64,000 bases of DNA from Citrus sinensis (Eukaryota; Streptophyta; Magnoliopsida; Sapindales; Rutaceae): the NCBI RefSeq assembly GCF_022201045.2, contig NC_068557.1, positions 6,138,001 to 6,202,000 on the forward strand, written 5' to 3'. Under the pieces are notes generated by a model. It made no database searches, had not been told where the DNA came from, and saw only the letters and a list, made by a program, of their open reading frames with translations. Made by a program: the position numbers and the translations under genes. Shown piece after piece: positions 45,966 through 57,069 of the stretch. Within the stretch, counting starts at the first letter, position 1; each line of letters starts with the position of its first letter.

Positions 45966-46540
45966 CTAAATATTTAACTAATTCTATTCAAAACCAATTA
46001 TTCTTAGGGTAAAACTGACATAAATTATTTTAAGGTGGATCCAAATTTGATTACATAATAAATGCCTAAAGAAAAAAAAATACAATTTTAAATTTTTTAA
46101 TTTATGTATTATTTTACCTAACGGTCTTTTATTTTCAACATAGGAGATTGCACTACAATTTTGATATTATAATTTAAAATCTCCCTGAAAAAAACAGAAA
46201 GATACAAAATCAAGCTGATTTGATTTCATAATAATGTCATCATCTGAAATCTCTATGAAAATAAAGACACAAATCAATGTATTTCAATATTTCATAATAA
46301 ATTTGTCCACAAAATATACAAAATTCTATATTTGTTATTTTATCATTTAAAAAAAATGAAGCTGGAAATTTCTATCATTATTTAATTATCTCATCTGAAA
46401 TCTCTTTCATTACCAGTACAGTAAAAGTGTAAAATGCACACTTCTCTCTGTTTCTGTCTGAATATTTTAATTTGTTAAAATCTTATTCAAACCAAACGAC
46501 ACTGTTATCTGACAGGGACTCGCTTCCTGCTCGGTCTTTC

Positions 46541-46547
46541 TATAAAT
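46541..46547 (+). promoter_or_regulatory. TATA box of the Raf-like kinase gene
   Basis: TATAAAT lies 336 bp before the ATG at 46877. The region between would be a long leader, possibly containing an intron. The upstream context (CGCTTCCTGCTCGGTC) is less AT-rich than the spacer around it. Confidence 0.5.
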
Positions 46548-46876
46548 GCACAGATCAAGGGGAAATAAAATAAGGGAAAAAAGAAAAACCAACAGTTGTC
46601 TGCAAGCTGCAACAATAAACGCGTTGCCTTTAATTTAATTCATCCATTCAAATCTCCTACAAATCCACCATCACTCTGTTTCTTGACTATCTTGCTGAGT
46701 TTTAATTTCCCAGTTGGTTAAATTCTTTAAAAACGTCGTTTGTTAATTACTTTGGATCTGTTACTGAATGTGGGGTGGCCTTTTTCAGTCATGTATTTTT
46801 CGTTTTTGTTTAGATGAGTGAGATGATTTGGTGAATTTTGTTTCTTGTATTTTGATGAGTTGAAAATAAAATAAAT

Positions 46877-49800
46877 ATGGGATCTGCAAATGGGTTCTTT
46901 TCAGCCGGAGAGTTTAGTTTAGACTCCAAGTGGCTTGTTGATCCAAAGCTTCTTTTTGTTGGTCCAAAGATTGGAGAAGGAGCTCATGCTAAAGTTTATG
47001 AGGGAAAGTAAGTTTTAATTGAGCCTCAGCTAATCAGTTTTTTTGTCACTTGTTATTAGCTTCTTTGATTGCTAGAGTAAATTTCAATTTCGATTTTTGA
47101 AGTACAATTGTTGCAGCTGATTTAAAATTTGAGGCTTTAAGATTTCTAATTGCAGCACTTTTCATAATGTTGAGGCTTTGATTGCTAGAGTACATTTATT
47201 AATTATTGCTACAGTTAACTATCTGATGCTGTGATTTATGAATTCTTTTTGGTGTTTTCAGATATAAGAATCAAAATGTTGCTATTAAAATTGTCAATAG
47301 AGGGGAAACCCCTGAAGAAATTGCAAAGAGAGAAGCACGGTTTGCAAGAGAGGTTGCTATGATGTCCAGAGTACGGCATAGAAATTTAGTGAAGGTTGTT
47401 TCATTAGCATCCAAATGCAGTTGCTTCTTAGCTGAAATTCATTGCATACTTTGTTTGTAATTGATATTTGGCTTCAATGTTGTTAGTGACTAAATTTCAC
47501 ATGAAAAATAATTCAAGTATTTGAGTAACATCTAACTAGGGAGTCATTTTTTGTTTCCAGTTTATTGGTGCCTGCAAGGAGCCCGTCATGGTTATTGTGA
47601 CGGAGCTCTTATTGGGTGGTACGTTGCGAAAATATTTGCTGAATATGCGGCCTAGGTGCTTGGACATACATGTGGCAATTGGTTTTGCCCTTGATATTGC
47701 TCGTGCAATGGAGTGCTTACATTCTCATGGAATCATTCACCGTGACTTAAAACCTGGTATGATTTTTGTTAATGGCTAGGCTAAGCTTATCAAGCTTTAA
47801 TAATTAGTGTTTCCAAGGGGGTTGCTTGACGGTGCAACCTCAGTTTGATGGACTGCTACTAAGTTTGTGAATTTTGTAGTTTTTATTGTTTATAATATGG
47901 TCTCTTATACAAGAAATAAAAAACTTCAAAAAAAAATTTTTTTTTAAAGAAAATAGAAATTGTAATATTTGATCATCTGTAGCTTGTCTACATCTCTGTT
48001 CTGTCAGTTGTGCATATCTTTATTTCAAGTGTTTGTATGAATCTAATAAATGATGCGTTATAGTGTTATCTACATCTTTTTCTTTTCTTTTCATTTTTTT
48101 TTTTCAAATTTTCTGTGCTGTGCATATGATTGTTAGAGGTTCTACAAGTTTGTGTTTTGAAGGACTACAACTTGCTAATTCCCACTTTTCTCCAATATAG
48201 TACGTTATTGCTTGTGTTTCCCACTGTCATTGCTGTCTTAATGTTACATACCCCTTGAGAAGCATTCAACTTGAACTCCAAGTCTGAAATTATTGTAATA
48301 TTGCTCTAAAGCTGATGATCTGAAGTTACATGGTCAAAATCAGTGGGTTGAATGGATTACTTTGCCTATTTACTCAATAATTTCTAAAACTTCCATATTC
48401 TCGATGTGGTTGCTCCTGTATTTCTTTTCTGCTGCTCCTAAGAAACAATTAACATGATATTGTGTAGCACATACTTCAAATCAAAATTTACCATAAGAAG
48501 TAGTTATGCTGGTTCTTTAGGTAGCTGGCTGATCTGTTTGTGACATTCCTATGATATATGAAAGTGTAAATATCTATGTAGCTTCAGAAATTAGCCTGTA
48601 ATTATCGTCTTAAGCATCACGATAGATTTCAGTAGTTGCCAGGTAGGTTTGATTTTTAAATCATCATAGTAATACTTTGATGTTCCTAGATTTACCTTCC
48701 TGGGATGGTTCTAAACCTCATCTCTTGAATACTCTAATCTCTAGTAGGTGCTTAATAAACAGTTTGATAATGAATTTGACCTTAGTGGAAAAGTTTCTGC
48801 CATGTAGTGGATGGCGATTCATTTAAAATGATTTCTGATAATCTTTTAACTCTTGGACTTCCAGAGAACTTGATCTTGACCGCAGACCACAAAACAGTAA
48901 AACTTGCGGATTTTGGTTTAGCTAGAGAAGAGTCATTGACGGAGATGATGACTGCTGAGACGGGCACATATCGTTGGATGGCTCCCGAGGTATTTTGCTG
49001 TATTATATTTCAATTTATTTTAATTTTAATTTTTTTGAGGTAGATGTTCCATATGATATTAAAATACCGGTTATTCACCTTTGATGACAGCTTTATAGCA
49101 CAGTCACGTTAAGGCGTGGGGAGAAAAAGCATTACACTCATAAAGTGGATGCTTACAGCTTTGGAATTGTGTTGTGGGAGCTTATCCATAATAGGTTGCC
49201 ATTTGAAGGCATGTCAAATTTACAAGCAGCATATGCAGCTGCTTTTAAGGTGATTATATGTTCCCTTTATAATATGTTTACTGCTAAATTCTTCTCACGG
49301 GCGTTTTCCTCTGCATGCCATGAGAAAGGCACTCTTTTTTACATGTTCCAAATGCATGCTTAATTTAAGAACACCTGCAAACAACCCTGTCCTTGGCTCC
49401 TTGCTACTAATGGAGAGGGCAACACCTCACACACAAACAGTAAGATAGACTTCGGAGACACTACATGTTGAACAGGCAGAACTTGTCCAAACAGACTCAT
49501 GTAATGGGAACATTATGAAAAAAATATTGAGCCATAAGGTGACTACCTGGTAGAGCCTGACCTTCTCTTAACAGAACCCCACATGTTGAGAGGGGTAACT
49601 ACGTCAAGAGAGACTTGTGGCCCTGAGGAAGGGCTTCAAATCTAGCTACTCAAAGATGATGAAATAAATGAAAGTTATCACTGAAGATTTTCCATGAGAG
49701 TTGTATTTCATTTTCCTTGCACATGGAAGCATTGTAACATAGGAAATCCATCTAAGTAGGCCCATGTTTGTACTTGGCTTTTCCTATCTTTATTTCTTTT

Positions 49801-50300
49801 CTGATAGTCAGTTGGTTTGATGATAAGGACATTTCGTATGGGTCTCCCATCCTGTAATTCAATATGGCATTATACGACTGATAATTTCTTGGTCTTCAGT
49901 ATTAAAATTAAATCCTGGTGATACTTCCAGCATATTTTTGGAATTATGTTGTGGATTTTATGTGAATTTTACTTTGTTGTTTCAGAATATGAGACCCAGT
50001 GCCGAGAATCTGCCAGAAGATTTGGCTTTGATTGTGACATCATGTTGGAAAGAGGACCCAAATCAGCGGCCTAACTTCAGCCAAATTATCCAGATGCTAT
50101 TGCACTACATCTCTACGATTTCTGCGCCAGAGCCCGTCATCCTTCCTCGGATGTTTTCTTCTGAGAATGCAGTACTACCGCCGGAGTCTCCTGGAACAAG
50201 CTCTTTAATGCCTCCAAGAGATGACTCGGAAAGAAACCCAAACACCAGAATGGAAGACCAGCCGGGAGGCTTCTTCTTCTGCTTTAAGCAATGTTACTAG
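46877..50300 (+). CDS. Raf-like (group C MAPKKK / ATN1-type) protein kinase
   Basis: A soluble Ser/Thr-type kinase of the plant Raf-like group. Six exons keep frame: 46877-47007, 47262-47394, 47561-47756, 48865-48989, 49091-49249 and 49986-50300, giving 352 residues. The Gly-loop is [11 protein letters not shown] (33-43), the ATP Lys is in VAIKIV (53), the catalytic loop is HRDLKPEN (148-155) and the metal site is ADFGLA (169-171). The activation segment [17 protein letters not shown] is typical of this group, followed by [15 protein letters not shown] and [11 protein letters not shown]. All residues needed for catalysis are present. The tail carries [20 protein letters not shown] and ends FFFCFKQCY, whose cysteines could be lipidated (inference). 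It matches the ATN1 clade (At3g27560, At5g40540) as I remember it. Other Raf-like clades are less likely. Confidence 0.93.
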
Positions 50301-51600
50301 GAAGGTCAATAAACTATAGCCTTAAATGTTACAGATAACATGTTGATTACCCAAAAACCAAGAAGAAAAAGAAAAAAAAAAGGTCAATTTATTTAAATCT
50401 GTTAGTTCTGGTACAGTAGGAAGCTGTGTAGATTCTCATGTCTACGTTATCCTTGCATTCTCTTTTGCCCAAAAAGGAAAAAAAAAATGATGTGCCTTCA
50501 GGACCTTCGGAGTTGGGGTTGCTGTGATGTGTTATCATTGTAAAATAAGGTCATCCAAAGGCTTCTCCTCCTGTTTACACGAAACTTTTCTCGTTATTAT
50601 TCCGAATTTGATTATACCAAATGACTTGAGTTGCAAAATACGAGCAATTTCACCAGTGCAAAGCAGCGGTACCAAGTCATCTGACAAATGGGCAAACGGC
50701 TAGGAGGGGTTTACATAGATTGACTATATGACATGGCAGTTGACTAGGAGCTGACTAAGATTATTGGAGGTAACTATCAGAAGGCGACACCTGTCCTATA
50801 AAACAATCCAGAGAGGATTCGAATCTGCATGACTGCATCTCTTCTTACTCTTCTTGATCACTTCCAGTTTCTTCTCCAGATGGCATAATTCAATCAACGT
50901 TATTGTAACATAAACACTTGCATACAGAAAGGTAAGATAATCAGCCAGCCCCTAGTAGGGTCGAGTGAGGGGACTCCCTGTTGTGCCTGGGTCTAAAATT
51001 AACCAATTTGTGGGAAAGTAAATGGTGGCGTGTGTGATTTCAAAAAATAAGAAAAAAAAAGATAATGGTGACATGGGTCTAATCAATAAATCCCAAATAC
51101 AAAGCAAAGGGAGGGAATCTTCTCCGACAAGGATTCCAAAACAAAGGAAACATGAAGATAATGAAATATGATCATATATAGCAAGAGTAGAAATTTGGGC
51201 TATTAGGGTAGTCTAAATAGAGTGCAAATATCAATATTTTAAGATAGTTCTAAAAAAAAATTTAATTGTAATATTCATATCAGTGCTGCAGATTAATTGC
51301 AAGGGGTTCTTTTATTTATTTATTTATATATTTATTTTAAAACACAAATATGGCTTCTGTTACATGTACTGATATCTTTATTCTATTGACTCAGAGCTGT
51401 GATCTTACCATTCCTGTTTAACATTTTTCGTTTCAAAGCGGAAAAAGTGGGCTTGCAAAGTTGCAATGATTATGTTGATCCGGTTGGGTCAAATCAATTT
51501 GACAAAGTCCCACTTGCCCACAAATGAACATTAATTTCAATGTCAAATTTACTTGAACAGAGACAATAAAAGAGTCGTTTGCTTCTGTTTCCACAAAGAG
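50301..51600. other. intergenic; possible solo-LTR relic
   Basis: At 50640-51000 a TATA box (CTATAAAAC, about 50796) is followed by a C/T-rich leader, TTATTGTAACATAAACACTTG and GTCGAGTGAGGGGACTCCC. This looks like part of a retrotransposon LTR, but I cannot define TG...CA ends. The rest is spacer and the distal promoter of the NAC gene. Confidence 0.35.
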
Positions 51601-51613
51601 CTTGGAGAGCAAG
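51601..51613 (+). promoter_or_regulatory. NAC/SOG1-type palindrome upstream of the NAC044-like gene
   Basis: CTTGGAGAGCAAG fits CTT-N7-AAG, the published binding consensus of the DNA-damage regulator SOG1, and the longer palindrome CTTG-N5-CAAG. It lies 415 bp before the putative ATG at 52028. NAC044 and NAC085 are known direct SOG1 targets in Arabidopsis, so the site is in a meaningful place. One CTT-N7-AAG match is expected by chance about every 4 kb, so position and extra symmetry carry the argument. Confidence 0.5.
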
Positions 51614-52027
51614 AAAGCAGCAGTCCCTACATCTCCATCCCAATACCCCGCCTTTTTACGATAATGCCACTGACTCGGTTTTCGAAGTTGCCAAGTGTTT
51701 GGCATTCTCGCGACAAGAACTAGCCTCGTGTCCGAACGAAAGCCTCGGGTTTAGGTTCAGTCAACTCTCGGGACCCACATTAAACCGAGTTCTAAACATC
51801 GTTCGTCTGAAATGCTTGACCCGAGCCTCAGGTTCGGAGGGCGAGCCTATCATAACGGATCCAAAGCTAAGTTTTCCCGCTCTCTCGCTCACACTCTATT
51901 AATTTCCTCGACACATCACTTGACTTAATAGGGTGGAGAAAAGAGAAAGCTTTAAGTAGCTTGTTAATAAACTCTAAAGCTGTAGGACTGTAGCTCTTCC
52001 TCTACCCGTAAAGTTCTGCTCATTGAA

Positions 52028-55000
52028 ATGTCGAGGTCAAGGTTTTAACTGTTAATAAACTTGTTATTAGATTTATTTTTTCTTATTTTTTTTTAAATTT
52101 CAATTATGGGTTTGATTGAAAGATTGCATTTTTGTAACTTATATTGCATATGGAAATGTAAATGCTAGATGTTGGATGGTTAGCGGAATGGTTTGGATTT
52201 TATTTCTGGTGTTTACTTGATAAACCCATGCCAACTTTTATTTTTCTTTAAAAAAAAATTCTGGGTTTTTAAATTTAAAAGAAAAAGAAAGAATTGGTGT
52301 CTTTATTTGTTTGAAAATGTGGAGGGCTCTTGGAGAAAAGGCTGTTTGGAGTCTGATTTTTGCTCAGAATGTCTTATTGAGGATTTCCCGGATGTACTGT
52401 TCAATTTTATGAGAACAAAAATGGAGCTTCCCAGTATGAACAGTCAGAGCTATTAGGGCTTGTGTTGGATATTAAAGGATCAGAAGTTGAACTCTGCATC
52501 ACCTATAGAGAACGATTAATGCAAATATTTAGTCCCATGCTTATTTTATTGAACACTTTTTTCCAATTTTGGGGAAGAAAGAAATTAAGTCCTCTATCAT
52601 TTGAGTTCACTGATTGGGATTCTCTTGAATGATTGAATTTCCTGAACATTGGATAATCTAATAAAGTACGCAAGTTTCAACCTTTGGCTGGTTATTATTA
52701 TTTTTTATGTAGCCCTAATTGATGTTGCACGCTCTGGAACCGGAAACATGCCATTTATAATTGCATCCATATCAACACTAATGATTATTTGTGCAATAGG
52801 TTTCTAATGATTTACGTATGTAGTGTGTCCTTCTCTACTTGCTCTTTCACACTAGTTTTTACTCATTGATTACATTTGCAACTTTTTTTTCCTGCTTCAT
52901 TTCCTTAAACATGATGTATAATTGAACCTTGAGTTTATCGACGTGTCATATTTGCAGAAGTTGGCTTGTTAATAGTAGGGCTATTGCAAAGAAAGTGAGA
53001 AATGCGGCTCGATCTTCTGCTCAACTAATCAAAGACTATGGGGCAAATCGGGAGTGCCCAAATTGCCATTATTTCATTGATAACAGTGATGTATGTTGGA
53101 ACCTTACATTTTGCATAAATGGGCGTGCTATGATCTTCCTTTGATTTGCATGTGTTGGCTGTTTATGCCGACTGTGATTATAGAATTTCTTTTTTCACAT
53201 GTTACCTCTATTAGTATTATATCTACTGCTGCTTCTTCGATACAGGTATCTCCTGAATGGCCTGGCTTGCCTATTGGTGTTAAGTTTGATCCATCTGATG
53301 TAGAGCTCTTAGAACATTTGGCAGCGAAATGTGGTGTCGGAAACTCAAAACCTCACATGTTTATTGACGAGTTTATTCCCACAATTGAAGGGGACCAAGG
53401 AATTTGCTATACCCATCCAGAAAATCTTCCTGGTGAGGGAGCTTTCAATCTTATATTTGTCTTTTGGTTTTGCTGCAAGATGCTGTTTCTTTTCTATTGA
53501 CTACTCTTTCTGCACAATTATGTAAATTATTAAATTGAAAGATATGAAGACTGCTTATTCACACATGCTCATGAGGCTCTGTCTTGCTGGAATGCTGGTT
53601 GCTTTTGGCTATTCTTCACTCTTTATTGCCTGTTTTTTCTAGATTGAACTTACAAATTAATTTCCCTGTTTTATTTGGGTTGATTGGATTTATGTTTCTT
53701 TTACTCTTGCTACCGCAAAAAATGTACTGAACTTTTTTTGGCTTTGACAAAATTGGACTAAGAGGATGCATGCTTATGAAATTGCAAGTTAATCAAACTA
53801 TTGTTTTAATCTCTATACCTGAATTTGTTGCAGGTGCAAAGAAAGATGGAAGCAGTGTCCATTTCTTTCACAGAACAACTAATGCCTATGCTACTGGACA
53901 GAGGAAGCGTCGCAAGATCCAGAGTGAACATAGTTTAAATGAAGAGCATGTTCGCTGGCACAAAACTGGTAAGACCAAACCTGTGATAGAAAATGGAATT
54001 CAGAAGGGCTGTAGGAAAATTATGGTTCTTTATAAAAGCACAAAGAAGGGTACCAAGCCAGATAAGTCCAATTGGGTGATGCATCAGTATCATCTGGGAA
54101 CTGATGAAGATGAAAAAGATGACGAATATGTTGTATCTAAAGTTTTCTATCAACAGACAAAGCAGCCTGAAAAGAATGTTGATAGTCCAATCATTGAAGT
54201 TCCTGATAATTTGATCCCTGATTCAAGTCCAAGGACCCCCTTAACAAATCCTCCCAATCCTCCCCGGCCAGGGAAGTCCATGGTGTGCGATGATGTTGCT
54301 GATGATAATACACTCAAGTCATCTGCCCAGGTAGGTAGTTATTTTTTCTATACATGAATTTTTGGCACATTTTGATTATAGGCTGCCATTTTGTATTCAG
54401 ATATGTTTGTTGCATGTAAAATTGTAGTAAAGATTACATGGGTGGTGAGGATATCAGTTAAAACTAGTCTTTTAAAAAATAAACCAATAATTATAACAAT
54501 AAGATTTGTTTGCTATTGCTGATGGTGGAAATTTTGTAAAATAATTTGAACACTTAAATCATTTTTATTCACAAAGCAATGATAGTTTTTGGACGGATAG
54601 TTTTATAAAATTTTTAATGAGGTAACATGATATTTGCATAACAAATTGTCACAATTTTTATTTCAATTATTAGCTAATTGTTAAGTTCCCATATAATTGG
54701 ACCTGAGATTTGAATTTTAATTTCCTGTTGGTACTTATTGAAGTTTAATTTTGTGGATTAGGAACCATTGCATGTTGCAGAAGCATCTCATGTCCCTCAA
54801 CCAGCTGTGAAGCTTGAGGATGATCAGGGGTACATAACTTGTTTGGCAGGCGAATCCGAGCCTCAGGACATTGGAGACCCTGGTTTGGATGGCATATATG
54901 ATTCTTTACTATTATGCAAGGAAGATATCAGCTCTAAAGTTTTCTCAGGAGTCAATAATGTCTCATATGCTGACATTTTCCACAATGCACATCACATGAA

Positions 55001-55226
55001 AGGGAATGACAGTGCACCCTGTGGAATTGCTGACCTGGAGAACCTAGAATTCGATACCCCACCAGATTCTCATCTTGCTGTAAGCTAAGCTTCTTTCATC
55101 AATGGATCTTCCTTACAGGCTTGCAGTCATGGAAATATAATTTAATATAAAATTTCTTCTCTCTGTATCTTGCAGGATTTGCAGTTTTCCGATGAAAGCA
55201 TTTTGGGTTGGTTAGATCGCATCTAA
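52028..55226 (+). CDS. NAC044: NAC transcription factor, NAC044/NAC085 type (DNA-damage response)
   Basis: In Arabidopsis NAC044 and NAC085 act below SOG1 to arrest cells in G2 after DNA damage. Six exons: 52028-52035 (8 nt), 52958-53090, 53246-53432, 53834-54330, 54762-55079 and 55176-55226, giving 397 residues. The N-terminus [16 protein letters not shown] and the CPNC...IDNSD motif (36-47) mark the SOG1 subgroup. The NAC domain follows: [82 protein letters not shown] and [11 protein letters not shown]. The C-terminus has [17 protein letters not shown] and [10 protein letters not shown]. The SQ-rich tail of SOG1 itself is absent, so this is the NAC044/085 branch. The tiny first exon is inferred: ATGTCGAG reads MSR before SWLV, and a donor 6 nt further on would also keep frame. 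A SOG1-like site lies upstream at 51601. Confidence 0.9.
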
Positions 55227-57015
55227 GGAACTATGTCATGAACCAAAAGCATTGCATAGACAATAAACTCCCTAATTTTGTTCTGTCCCAGGATTTTGGC
55301 TGAAGTTTGTCTTGTTTCTAAGTATTTTCTTCAGCAGCAATGAGTTTAACTTGATTGCTGCAAGGGAAGCAGGGACTTTGTTCTTTCCGGTTCATTAAGT
55401 TTCAAGGCATCTGAGGCGGCCTCTCTTTCTGGTGTCAGAGATCGTTAACAGTACTTGATCAAGTAGAAATGTCACCAGTGGTTTTGTGTTGTAGCCTCAA
55501 TTGCAGCATATTTGTTGCATGTTTGTTTACCATTAAGGTGCTTTAATTCTGTGGTTGATTTCTGTACTTACGTTGCTTCATCAGTAAACCATGAATACTT
55601 ACGTTGCTTCATCAGTAAACCATGAATTAATGTTTATTGATTTCCAAGCTTGTTTGTACTATCTCAATACTTGTAAAAACTAATTTTATCTTGGCTTAGG
55701 TGGAGATTTGCAACATGTACAAAGTTACTTACGTATAACATTTTGTTTTTTCCTAATTTAGATCTTCAACTTCGATCATTGAGCAAGTTTATTTGATATC
55801 TAAACACTCCAGTCAATGAGTTGAAAGCTTGAAAATATGTCAATGCCACGACTATGAGATTATTAGATGTGGGTATTACAGTGTCGTAAGTATTGCCCCC
55901 TTCAATTCTATTACAATTTAGTAGGAGTAAGCGACTAAATATTGAAATGGTTCGGTAATTACACATGATAAATCAACTTTTATAATTATTTATTGGAAGA
56001 TTGTTAATTTCTCTCCTACTATAATTAATATATAGCATTTGCCCTTTGACTACTTTTATAATAGCTAATAATCTCTTTGACAGCTTAAGTTTATAATATT
56101 ACTATTATTTTCCAGTACACTCTTATTCATATTTATTATAGAAAAAATAAATCATATGAATGAAAAAAAAAAAAAGAAATATATGTTATGATGTGAAAAA
56201 AATTAATAATAAAATAATTTTCTTGTACTTTTTTATTTTATAAACATTTTCTTATAAAAATATATAAGAAACTTATTATAAAATGATAAAAAAATTATTA
56301 TTAGCAAACTTGAATTATAAATAAAAATTATTATAAAATAAATAATGAAAATTTTTTCTTGTACTTTTTACATTTAATTTTAAAATATTATAAAATATTT
56401 ATTAGAAGAAAGTGTTTACAAAATAAAAAAGTAAGAGAAAAAATTTTATTATTAATTTTTTTATTCACATCAAAATATATATTTCTTATTTTTAATACTT
56501 ATTTTTATTTTTATTTATGTGATTTATTTAATCTGAAATGAATATAAATAAGAGTGTATTTAAAATAAGGATAATATTATAAACTTAAGGTATAAAGGAG
56601 GTTATTGAATATTATAAAAATAATTAGGGGTAAATAGTATATATTAATTATTATATTTATTTCTTTTCAAGCCTTTATTGTATTTGATTTTTAAAAAAAG
56701 TAGGGAATGGGCATGGTTTAGTCAATTTTTTAGATTGTACTTTTGCTGAAAGAGCTATTGAGTGTCTAATTAAATAAAATTATTTGAAAATGTATCACAC
56801 TTTTGTTTGCACCATTACCAAGGGCTAAATTTCAAAAACATGCAAATCATGAGGGTAATATGGTAATTACAAAAAAATCTAAAGCCATACTGGTAAATTC
56901 AACCGTCACCATCTCTAAAGACCCAAAACCCTGAAAATTGAAAAACCCTTGTAACTCATGTGACTCGAATGATAAAATTTTTTCGATAAATTTTTTTTTT
57001 AAAAAAAAAAGAACC
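55227..57015. other. intergenic, nothing recognised
   Basis: Starts with the NAC gene's 3' untranslated part, in which a 31-bp stretch (CTTACGTTGCTTCATCAGTA and following) is repeated in tandem at about 55567 and 55598. From 56100 to 56600 the spacer is nearly pure A/T with a loose inverted symmetry around 56300. Confidence 0.5.
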
Positions 57016-57044
57016 ATGAAATGAATGCAAAACAGAAACAGTAA
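57016..57044 (+). promoter_or_regulatory. two short overlapping upstream ORFs before CFM9
   Basis: ATGAAATGA (57016-57024) and an 8-codon ORF (57021-57044, stop TAA) precede the chosen start at 57070. A third ATG at 57025 is in frame with the main protein and would add 15 residues. If transcription starts upstream of 57016, these would influence start choice. Confidence 0.45.
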
Positions 57045-57069
57045 CAGCGATTTGAGACAAGAAGATCAA

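Noticed and set aside
52028-55226. Naming the NAC gene SOG1 itself
   Set aside because: The N-terminus is shared, but the C-terminus lacks SQ phosphorylation motifs and instead matches the DLEN...TPPD and ES(I/L)L(G/N)W blocks of NAC044/085.
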